Shown here one piece after another: positions 1-4,805 of a DNA stretch of 8,028 bases. The position numbers and the translations under genes were made by a program. This DNA is from Pyrinomonadaceae bacterium (lineage in GTDB: Bacteria; Acidobacteriota; Blastocatellia; Pyrinomonadales; Pyrinomonadaceae): positions 1-8,028 of the forward strand of contig JAJAYR010000108.1 in assembly GCA_026786155.1 (NCBI GenBank), read 5' to 3'. The first letter of the stretch is position 1. Each line of letters begins with the position of its first letter. The notes beneath the pieces were generated by a model that was not told where the DNA came from, made no database searches, and saw only the letters and a list, made by a program, of their open reading frames with translations.

Positions 1-317
1 GTTTCGGCATTCGCCGCGATTTCTTCGCGGGAAAGCGGCGGGCGCGTCGCGTTTTTGCCCGATGGGTCGCCGATCATTCCGGTAAAATCGCCGATTAAGA
101 AAATCGCCGTGTGTCCGAGTTCCTGAAACGCTTTGAGTTTGCGAATCACCACCGTGTGTCCGATGTGAATGTCCGGCGCGGTCGGATCGGCACCCCATTT
201 AACGCGCAAAGGTTTGCCGGTTTTCGCCGAACTTTCCAGTTTGGCGCGTAAATCTCCTTCGCGGATAACATCAACCACGCCTTTTTTCAAAAATGCCAGC
301 TGTTCGTCAATCGTCAT
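1..317 (-). CDS. tyrS: Tyrosyl-tRNA synthetase, N-terminal part (partial, runs off the left edge)
   Basis: Cytoplasmic class I aminoacyl-tRNA synthetase that activates tyrosine with ATP and charges tRNA-Tyr. The first 105 residues are visible, read leftward from an ATG at 317-315. They contain the family core: a LRVKWGADPTAPDIHIGH stretch at residues 38-54 with the class I HIGH signature at 51-54, followed by AIFLIGDFTGMIGDPSG at about 71-87. That wording fits the TyrZ/TyrS2-like bacterial branch. The KMSKS loop and the C-terminal tRNA-binding domain lie outside the window. The ATG sits at the expected distance before the HIGH motif. No Shine-Dalgarno sequence precedes it; the leader instead holds a 7-bp tandem repeat. 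It is divergent from ispH, about 760 bp away. The identity is secure from sequence; completeness cannot be judged. Confidence 0.95.
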   Translation of the reverse strand, partial: MTIDEQLAFLKKGVVDVIREGDLRAKLESSAKTGKPLRVKWGADPTAPDIHIGHTVVIRKLKAFQELGHTAIFLIGDFTGMIGDPSGKNATRPPLSREEIAANAE

Positions 318-325
318 AGTTAAAC

Positions 326-357
326 AATGGTAAATGGTAAATGGTAAATGGTAAATG
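326..357. repeat. Heptanucleotide tandem repeat in the tyrS leader
   Basis: Four full copies and a partial fifth of ATGGTAA (TTACCAT on the tyrS strand), with perfect 7-bp periodicity over 32 bp. It begins 9 bp before the tyrS start codon and fills most of the predicted 5' untranslated region. Perfect short repeats of this kind can change copy number by slippage. Seven is not a multiple of three, but the repeat is non-coding, so a length change would alter leader length rather than reading frame. Confidence 0.9.
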
Positions 358-367
358 ACGGAGGGAA

Positions 368-395
368 AATTTATTTGGGCAGCGGACTGATTCAA
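368..395 (-). promoter_or_regulatory. Candidate sigma70-type promoter for tyrS
   Basis: On the minus strand TTGAAT (395-390) and TAAATT (373-368) are separated by 16 bp; each matches the consensus at four of six positions. Initiation would fall near 361, giving a leader of about 44 nt made mostly of the heptad repeat. This is a pattern match only. Confidence 0.3.
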
Positions 396-402
396 GCGAC
401 TG

Positions 403-457
403 ACGTTTTAACGTGAAAGTGGAAGCAGAAATCTGCCGGAATTCTAGTCCGGTTTCT
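403..457. other. Two small palindromes upstream of the tyrS promoter
   Basis: ACGTT/AACGT (403-407 and 410-414) forms a short palindrome with a 2-bp centre. CCGGA/TCCGG (436-440 and 448-452) forms a hairpin with a 7-nt loop, extended by AGAAA/TTTCT (427-431 and 453-457) across a one-sided 4-nt bulge. They could be operator sites or a weak RNA hairpin. No T-box consensus, which would be one expectation upstream of a synthetase gene, was seen. Confidence 0.3.
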
Positions 458-665
458 ACCCGATGGCAAATTTTTCACTTCTAACCTGAATTTTTTTGCG
501 TTCAAATCAATCGGTAAATGCGCTTAACAAAAGATTTAAGAGAATTAGCAAATAATATAAGAACTTTTTTTCAAAATTCTTTGTAAGGTTTTGCCTGAAA
601 ATGTCATTACAAGTGAAGAATCCGATATTTGAAAACGATTTATCCGGGGAAATCGGAAAATATCT

Positions 666-710
666 ATGAAAAAGTTTAGCTTTGCCGTCTTCGTCGCCTC
701 AACTCATTAA
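666..710 (+). other. 14-codon open reading frame, possible leader peptide
   Basis: ATG to TAA encodes MKKFSFAVFVASTH. A purine-rich GGGGAAA lies about 13 bases upstream, too far for a good ribosome site. It overlaps the left part of a predicted hairpin (681-728) and is followed 52 bp later by a strong terminator, the general layout of a leader-peptide attenuator. It has no run of one amino acid that would explain such control, and it may be chance. Confidence 0.15.
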
Positions 711-728
711 ATGCGTTGGCACGGCAAA
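681..728 (+). other. Hairpin preceding the orphan terminator
   Basis: TTTGCCGT (681-688) and ACGGCAAA (721-728) form a perfect 8-bp stem around a 32-nt loop. The loop can make a smaller internal stem (GCC, a bulge, AAC with GTTGGC). With the terminator at 763-804 it would form the 3' half of a structured transcript. No known RNA family was recognised. Confidence 0.35.
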
Positions 729-762
729 ATTTCACATTCGTCTCACACCCCACCAAATTAGA

Positions 763-804
763 GCCGCCGGGTTTTTTGTCGGTCATCAAAACCCGGCGGC
801 TTTT
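763..804 (+). terminator. Strong rho-independent terminator with no gene before it
   Basis: A perfect 13-bp stem pairs GCCGCCGGGTTTT (763-775) with AAAACCCGGCGGC (788-800) around a 12-nt loop, followed by TTTT at 801-804. The U-tract indicates rightward transcription. No recognisable plus-strand gene lies upstream within the window, so it ends either a small RNA or an attenuated leader. It lies about 275 bp before ispH. Confidence 0.75.
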
Positions 805-1029
805 CAATTTATCGTGTGCTGGAGAAAACGCGCCTGTTTTTTCGGCAAGGTATTTTGATAAAAATAATTTTCAACGGCAAATTTGCCGAAATTGTATTAT
901 TACGACGGCAATTACAAACCGATTCCTAAGTCTTTCGTGCCGTAAGGGATTTGCGAAACAACTTTCATCAACAATTCGAGATTGAAAGTTATCGTTCAAT
1001 GCGCTTTTGATTAAGCTGAATGTTTGGTA
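805..1029. other. Non-coding spacer before ispH with several inverted repeats
   Basis: No credible gene was found; a longer frame beginning at a TTG at 716 crosses the terminator and resembles nothing. The stretch holds a perfect 14-bp palindrome CGGCAAATTTGCCG (875-888), an 8-bp inverted repeat AACTTTCA/TGAAAGTT (960-967 and 983-990), and an overlapping ATTGAA/TTCAAT pair (981-986 and 995-1000). The last two sit just upstream of the proposed ispH promoter and could bind a regulator. Confidence 0.4.
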
Positions 1030-1033
1030 AAAT
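1007..1033 (+). promoter_or_regulatory. Candidate sigma70-type promoter for ispH
   Basis: TTGATT (1007-1012) and TAAAAT (1028-1033) are 15 bp apart; TTTTGA at 1005-1010 would give 17 bp. The -10 matches the consensus at five of six positions. Initiation would fall near 1040, inside the left arm of the inverted repeat that abuts the gene, leaving a leader of about 38 nt. Confidence 0.4.
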
Positions 1034-1077
1034 TTTCACGGCGGCAGAAATTCGATTTCCAGCCGCCGTGAAAATTT
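1030..1077 (+). promoter_or_regulatory. Perfect 16-bp inverted repeat ending at the ispH start codon
   Basis: AAATTTTCACGGCGGC (1030-1045) is perfectly complementary to GCCGCCGTGAAAATTT (1062-1077) around a 16-nt loop. The right arm ends on the base before ATG at 1078, and the left arm overlaps the proposed -10 element. No T-tract follows in either direction, so it is not a standard terminator. It could be a DNA operator or, if transcription starts upstream, a hairpin occluding the ribosome-binding region. Confidence 0.8.
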
Positions 1078-1947
1078 ATGCAAGTTTTAATCGCAGACGA
1101 ATACGGGTTTTGTTTCGGCGTGGAACGCGCCGTCGAGATGGTCGAAGAAGCGTTAGCGGAAGGCGATACGGTTCGCACGCTCGGACCGTTGATTCATAAC
1201 GATCAGGAAATGGCGCGGCTGGCGACGCACGGCGTGGCGACGATTACCGCGCCGGTGCAGATTCAGCGCGGCGAAACCGCCGTCATTCGCGCTCACGGCG
1301 TAACGCCGCAAATCGAAGCCGATTTGCGGGAAAAAGCGTCGAAAGTCGTTGATGCGACTTGCCCGTTCGTGACGAAAGTTCAAAAACTCGCCGCCCGCGC
1401 CGCCGCGCAGAATCGCCACGTCGTCATCGTCGGCAACCCGGAACACCCGGAAATGATCGGCGTTTTCGGTTACGCGCCGGAACATTCGTTTATCGTCAAC
1501 AACGCCGAAGAGGTCGCTAAATTGCCGCGTTTGAAAAACCCGCTGGTCGTTTCGCAGACGACGATTAAATTGAAAAATTTTCTCGATGTCGCCGAAGCCG
1601 TCAAAGCCAACGCCGACGGCGAAACGCAGATTGTCAATACGATTTGTTCGGCGACCCGCGACCGGCAGGACGCGGCTCGCGCTCTGGCGGGCGAAGTTGA
1701 CGCTTTTTATATTATCGGCGGGCGGCATTCGTCGAACAGTCGCAAATTAGTGGCGGTTTGTCTGGAACAATGCGCGAAAAGTTTTTTAATCGAGACCGAA
1801 GACGAAATCAACGCCGAAGATTTGCGCGGCGCAAATCGCGTCGGTTTGACGGCGGGTGCGTCCACGCCGAACTGGTTGATTGAAAACATCAAAAAAAGAC
1901 TCGAAGAAATCGGCTCGGCGATGGATAAAGAAATGGCTTTGGCTTAA
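1078..1947 (+). CDS. ispH: 4-hydroxy-3-methylbut-2-enyl diphosphate reductase
   Basis: Cytoplasmic [4Fe-4S] enzyme (also called LytB) catalysing the last MEP-pathway step, reduction of HMBPP to IPP and DMAPP. It is 289 residues, a normal bacterial length. The three cluster ligands are present: Cys12 in GFCFGV, Cys95 in DATCPFV and Cys190 in NTICSATRDRQ. Substrate-binding residues are also visible: His40 (LGPLIHN), His73 (RAHGV), His123 and Glu125 (HPE), Thr161-162 (SQTT), the SSN triad at 218-220 and Ser262 (TAGAS). The ATG is in the family's usual place, about ten residues before the first cysteine. No Shine-Dalgarno is seen; the start abuts a perfect 16-bp inverted repeat. It stands alone, divergent from tyrS and convergent with the FecR-type gene. 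The protein looks fully functional. Confidence 0.97.
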   Translation: MQVLIADEYGFCFGVERAVEMVEEALAEGDTVRTLGPLIHNDQEMARLATHGVATITAPVQIQRGETAVIRAHGVTPQIEADLREKASKVVDATCPFVTKVQKLAARAAAQNRHVVIVGNPEHPEMIGVFGYAPEHSFIVNNAEEVAKLPRLKNPLVVSQTTIKLKNFLDVAEAVKANADGETQIVNTICSATRDRQDAARALAGEVDAFYIIGGRHSSNSRKLVAVCLEQCAKSFLIETEDEINAEDLRGANRVGLTAGASTPNWLIENIKKRLEEIGSAMDKEMALA

Positions 1948-1964
1948 ACTTAATTTTCAGCACG

Positions 1965-2007
1965 AAAGAAAAAGGGAAAGAATCTGATTCTTTCCCTTTT
2001 TCTTTTT
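1965..2007. terminator. Bidirectional terminator between ispH and the FecR-type gene
   Basis: An 18-bp perfect stem pairs 1965-1982 with 1988-2005 around a 5-nt loop. The arm is A/G-rich on the left (AAAGAAAAAGGGAAAGAA) and T/C-rich on the right, ending with a T-run at 2003-2007. It begins 18 bp after the ispH stop and lies about 38 bp beyond the stop of the convergent gene, so it can serve both. Confidence 0.8.
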
Positions 2008-2044
2008 GCAGGCTAAAGCCTTTACTCCAGTCCGAGTCAATTGA

Positions 2045-4081
2045 TTAGCCGTCTTTGTCGCTGCCTTTAATTTCGGACGGCGACGCGGGTTTTTCCGGCG
2101 GCGGGTCTTGTTTCGGCGGCGGACGAACTGGTTCTTCGCGGCGCGGCGGTTCGACTCTGACCGGCTCTGGCTGACGCTCTTCGCGGCGCGGCGGTTCGGG
2201 GCGCACGGGTTCTTGTTCACGCGGCGGCTCTGGCTGACGCTCACGACGCGGCGGCGGTGATTTTTCAATTCGTTCTTCGCGCTCGACGCGCGGAGTCGGC
2301 GCGAAAATCGGCGGCGTTGGATTTCGATTCTCACGACGCGGTTTGACCGGCGTTTGCGTCTCACCGTCTTCTTTTTTGTTTCCGCCCGTCTGCCGAATCG
2401 GATTGCCGTTCGGCGCGTCTTCCTTGTTCGGCAATTGGCGAATCGGCGTTTGATTATCTGTCGGAGATGCGGAACGCGGCTGACGTTTGACCGCGCCCGT
2501 GCTGCGAACCGGCGTTTGTTCGTCGCTACTGCTGTCGGTTTGATTTTCCTGACGCGGAACTTTTTCGATTGGCGGACGATTGCCCAAAATCCTTTCGCTG
2601 CGGAGCGTTTCGCCGGTCGAAACGCCGCTCGTCCTGACGGTCGCGCCGGTTTTAACGCTCATCTCGCGGCGGGCGATTTTCGGACTCGCCACTAAAATAT
2701 CTTTGCTGACATCACCGTCTAATTCCTTAAACGTCGGCAAAGCGGGCGGTCTGATTGATTTGGTGGGGTTTGACTCCAATGCTTTTCGCGCCAAATCCGC
2801 CGGTGCGGTGCGGAATTTAATTTTATTTCTGCCGAAATCGCTCGCCGCCACGGTCGTTACGCCGGTCGGCGGAAGGGCTTCCCAGTCCTGCACCGGTCTC
2901 GGAGTCGGATTCGGAGTCGGATTAACGACGACGACCGTCGTGTTGTTATTGATAATCGTCGTGTTATATCTTCGGCGGTCAATATAATAACTGTTGTAAT
3001 TGTAATAACCGTAACTGTAAGGCAGCGGATACCAGCAGATATTGCCCGCAATATAGGAGACGACGACTAAAGCCGGTCGCCACCAACTGCGCCGCCCGCG
3101 ATGCTGTGAATACGGCGACCAATACCAATCGTTATTGTCATAAACCCAGCGTCCGTGATGATAAGTCGCGTAACCCCAAGATTCATCATTAACCCAAGTC
3201 CAGCCGTAAGGCGGAACCCAACGCCATTGACCGTAGCGATACGGCGACCAGTCCGCGTAACTCGCCGTCGAAGTGCGGTAAGGCTTCCAGACATAGCCGT
3301 ATTTTTTCGTGTAAATCCACTCGCCGTATTCGCTTAAATCTTCCGCGCCGTAAAAATCGCGGTCGTAGTATTTATCGTAATCGGCATCGCGCAAACGCTT
3401 GGCGATAACCGCGTCGCGCTCCAAAGCCCAAGTATCAAAATCGTCGGCGAAACGCGAAGCGTCGGTGGTTTCCCACTCGCCCGCGTAATTGCCCGCCAGT
3501 TGAACCGTCGCGCTGCGCCCGTTTTTCAACGTGAAACCGGAATTTTCCGAAAACACCCGCGCCTGTCCCGAATCGGTAACGGCAACGCGCACCTCCGAAT
3601 TGTTGCGATTTCCGGCATCAACGCGATACATTCCGGCGCGTTCGACGGAAACGGTCGTGCCGGGCGCGTCAATCTCGAAATAACTGCGGTCTTTGTCGAA
3701 ACTCAAAACGCGCAAACTCAGCGTCCCGTTCGGCAAACTCAAAGCGATGCCTTCATCGCGCAAAGTCGTAACTTTCAAATAAGCGTCCTGCGAAAGCCGC
3801 AGATAATTTGCCGTGTCGAACTGAATTTCCAGACGCGCATTCGGTTCGGTCGCAATCTCGTCGCCTTCGACAATCGGCAAATTTTTAACGGCGCGTTCCC
3901 AGACGGTTTGGTCGGCGCGTTTAATCTGCACTTCGCCGCTCAGAAAACCGATTCGCGCCGTTCGCGCCGTTATGTCGGGCGCATCGTCATCGGTCGTTTG
4001 AGCAAATATATTTCCTGAATTTAAAAACAAAACGGGCAGCAGGAGTAAAAACGCCCATCGAAATTTTTTAGCCGGAATCAT
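2045..4081 (-). CDS. Exported FecR-domain protein with aromatic DUF6600-type segment and Pro/Arg-rich tail
   Basis: A 678-residue protein of unknown specific function. Residues 1-28 form a signal peptide: positive start (KKFR), hydrophobic core and a likely cut after FAQ. Residues 40-195 look like a FecR-type beta domain (LSGEVQIKRADQTVWERAVKN, GDEIAT, then DAPGTTVSVERAGMYRVD). Residues 250-365 are packed with Trp, Tyr and Gly in repeated W-x-W/YGW/WGYATYHHGRWVY phrases, matching what is usually called DUF6600. A second hydrophobic stretch (337-350) lies within that region, followed by Tyr/Asn-rich sequence. From about 500 onward the chain is low-complexity Pro/Arg/Glu/Gln with PEPPR and PPRREE repeats and is probably disordered. 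There is a good Shine-Dalgarno site, AAGGAG, at 4096-4091, nine bases before the ATG. No sigma/anti-sigma partner is adjacent, so a classical FecR signalling role is doubtful. A periplasmic or surface location is inferred. Confidence 0.85.
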   Translation of the reverse strand: MIPAKKFRWAFLLLLPVLFLNSGNIFAQTTDDDAPDITARTARIGFLSGEVQIKRADQTVWERAVKNLPIVEGDEIATEPNARLEIQFDTANYLRLSQDAYLKVTTLRDEGIALSLPNGTLSLRVLSFDKDRSYFEIDAPGTTVSVERAGMYRVDAGNRNNSEVRVAVTDSGQARVFSENSGFTLKNGRSATVQLAGNYAGEWETTDASRFADDFDTWALERDAVIAKRLRDADYDKYYDRDFYGAEDLSEYGEWIYTKKYGYVWKPYRTSTASYADWSPYRYGQWRWVPPYGWTWVNDESWGYATYHHGRWVYDNNDWYWSPYSQHRGRRSWWRPALVVVSYIAGNICWYPLPYSYGYYNYNSYYIDRRRYNTTIINNNTTVVVVNPTPNPTPRPVQDWEALPPTGVTTVAASDFGRNKIKFRTAPADLARKALESNPTKSIRPPALPTFKELDGDVSKDILVASPKIARREMSVKTGATVRTSGVSTGETLRSERILGNRPPIEKVPRQENQTDSSSDEQTPVRSTGAVKRQPRSASPTDNQTPIRQLPNKEDAPNGNPIRQTGGNKKEDGETQTPVKPRRENRNPTPPIFAPTPRVEREERIEKSPPPRRERQPEPPREQEPVRPEPPRREERQPEPVRVEPPRREEPVRPPPKQDPPPEKPASPSEIKGSDKDG
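2133..2242 (-). repeat. In-frame repeats encoding the Pro/Arg-rich tail
   Basis: A 21-bp sequence at 2133-2153 recurs exactly at 2178-2198 (45-bp offset, 15 codons). An 18-bp sequence at 2162-2179 recurs at 2225-2242 (63-bp offset, 21 codons). Both offsets keep the frame. The tail has apparently grown by internal duplication and may vary in length between strains. Confidence 0.8.
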
Positions 4082-4090
4082 AGAATAATT

Positions 4091-4096
4091 CTCCTT
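4091..4096 (-). promoter_or_regulatory. Shine-Dalgarno site of the FecR-type gene
   Basis: AAGGAG on the minus strand lies nine bases before the ATG at 4081-4079 and fixes this start. It contrasts with tyrS, ispH and lepA, which show no such motif. Confidence 0.75.
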
Positions 4097-4163
4097 AAAT
4101 TTTGATATTAGGAAGAGCGGAAAGTTGAATTTTGTTCAGCTTTTGCTTGCGCCTCAGGCAAAA

Positions 4164-4169
4164 TTTATA
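4164..4169 (-). promoter_or_regulatory. Possible -10 element of the FecR-type gene
   Basis: TATAAA on the minus strand lies about 80 bp before the start codon. No good -35 is found at standard spacing; TTTCAA is 20 bp upstream. A small palindromic segment (TTTTGC 4141-4146 with GCAAAA 4158-4163) would lie at the start of the transcript. Weak support. Confidence 0.2.
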
Positions 4170-4209
4170 CCTTTGACATCGGAAGCCGTTTGAAAAATCA
4201 CTTGGCAAC

Positions 4210-4297
4210 CTTGGCGTAAGCCTGCGCGTTCTTTGCGATACCTAAATTTAATATGGAAAAATCAGTATCGCAAAGTTTCGCACAGGCTTTCGCCAAG
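4210..4297. repeat. 88-bp imperfect palindrome, possible dispersed repeat element
   Basis: Three nested complementary blocks are present: CTTGGCG (4210-4216) with CGCCAAG (4291-4297), GCCTG (4220-4224) with CAGGC (4283-4287), and CTTTGCGATAC (4231-4241) with GTATCGCAAAG (4265-4275). GCG/CGC at 4226-4228 and 4279-4281 adds to the pairing, and a 23-nt AT-rich loop sits in the centre. Fragments recur alongside: CTTGGC at 4201-4206 and ATCGCAAAG at both 4267-4275 and 4299-4307. No T-tract follows, so it is not a normal terminator. Its form suits a palindromic interspersed repeat or miniature element; copies elsewhere cannot be checked here. Confidence 0.65.
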
Positions 4298-4307
4298 AAT
4301 CGCAAAG

Positions 4308-4760
4308 AAATTTCCGCTGCTTTCGACACAGTTTTTGACGTTCGAGAATGAAAATCGGAAACGCCAAAGAAATGAAAATCCTCGGTTCGCCTATTTCAGT
4401 TTTACTGTCAGCGTCGTAAATCGGATAACTGCAACACGATATGGTGTAAAAAACAAAAAATGACTCGCCGGAAAGCATCGGGTCGCCGTTTTGCAGCTAA
4501 GGCTTTTGAATATAAAATTTCTTTGGAAAAAATAAACAAAAAAGTGCGAATCACCAGTTAAATCGGCTTGAGCATATTGGTTTTCCCGTGGCGTTCTTCG
4601 CGCCCCGGCGGGAGAAGATAAGCACCTAAGCAAAAGTTTTGGACTCTCAACGCGGGTCAATGATTTTCAAGTTTCAAAAATTAACATTACAAAACACTGG
4701 CAATCAGTATCCTTTTTGAAAAAATTGTTAAAACTCCGACAAGTGCTAAATTTGCCGACG
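4308..4760. other. AT-rich spacer upstream of lepA without a recognised gene
   Basis: Nothing can be named with confidence. A 33-codon frame at 4460-4561, starting MTRRKASGRRF and rich in Lys/Arg, has no ribosome site. Longer frames on either strand look like chance. A GC-rich patch at about 4587-4618 contains CTTC/GAAG ends but forms only an imperfect hairpin. Confidence 0.4.
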
Positions 4761-4761
4761 T

Positions 4762-4790
4762 TTGCTATTGTTATTGTTTGACTTTTATCA
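4762..4790 (+). promoter_or_regulatory. Weak candidate promoter for lepA
   Basis: TTGCTA (4762-4767) and TTATCA (4785-4790) are 17 bp apart, which would start the transcript about 9 nt before the ATG and make it nearly leaderless. TTGACT at 4778-4783 is a better -35 but has no -10 partner before the gene. Low certainty. Confidence 0.2.
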
Positions 4791-4805
4791 ATTATTTACC
4801 TTTTT

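Noticed and set aside
326..357. CRISPR array
   Set aside because: The repeat unit is 7 bp with no spacers.
318..480. T-box riboswitch upstream of tyrS
   Set aside because: The conserved T-box antiterminator sequence and a terminator hairpin with T-tract are not present.
716..985. 89-codon plus-strand frame upstream of ispH
   Set aside because: Starts at TTG, runs through the terminator stem, has no ribosome site and resembles no protein.
1030..1077. Rho-independent terminator just before ispH
   Set aside because: No U-tract follows the GC stem in either direction, and the palindrome ends at the start codon.
1153..1728. 191-codon minus-strand frame inside ispH
   Set aside because: Antisense shadow of a gene with all catalytic residues intact; the product is Arg/Phe-rich and unrecognisable.
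2354..2987. Overlapping plus-strand frames opposite the FecR-type gene
   Set aside because: They are antisense to a strong gene with signal peptide, Shine-Dalgarno site and recognisable domains; their sequences are compositional shadows.
4460..4561. 33-codon Lys/Arg-rich frame
   Set aside because: Basic composition invites a ribosomal-protein reading, but it matches none that I know and has no Shine-Dalgarno site.
4233..4660. Short frames on both strands in the lepA upstream spacer
   Set aside because: They overlap each other and the palindrome, lack ribosome sites, and have low-complexity composition.
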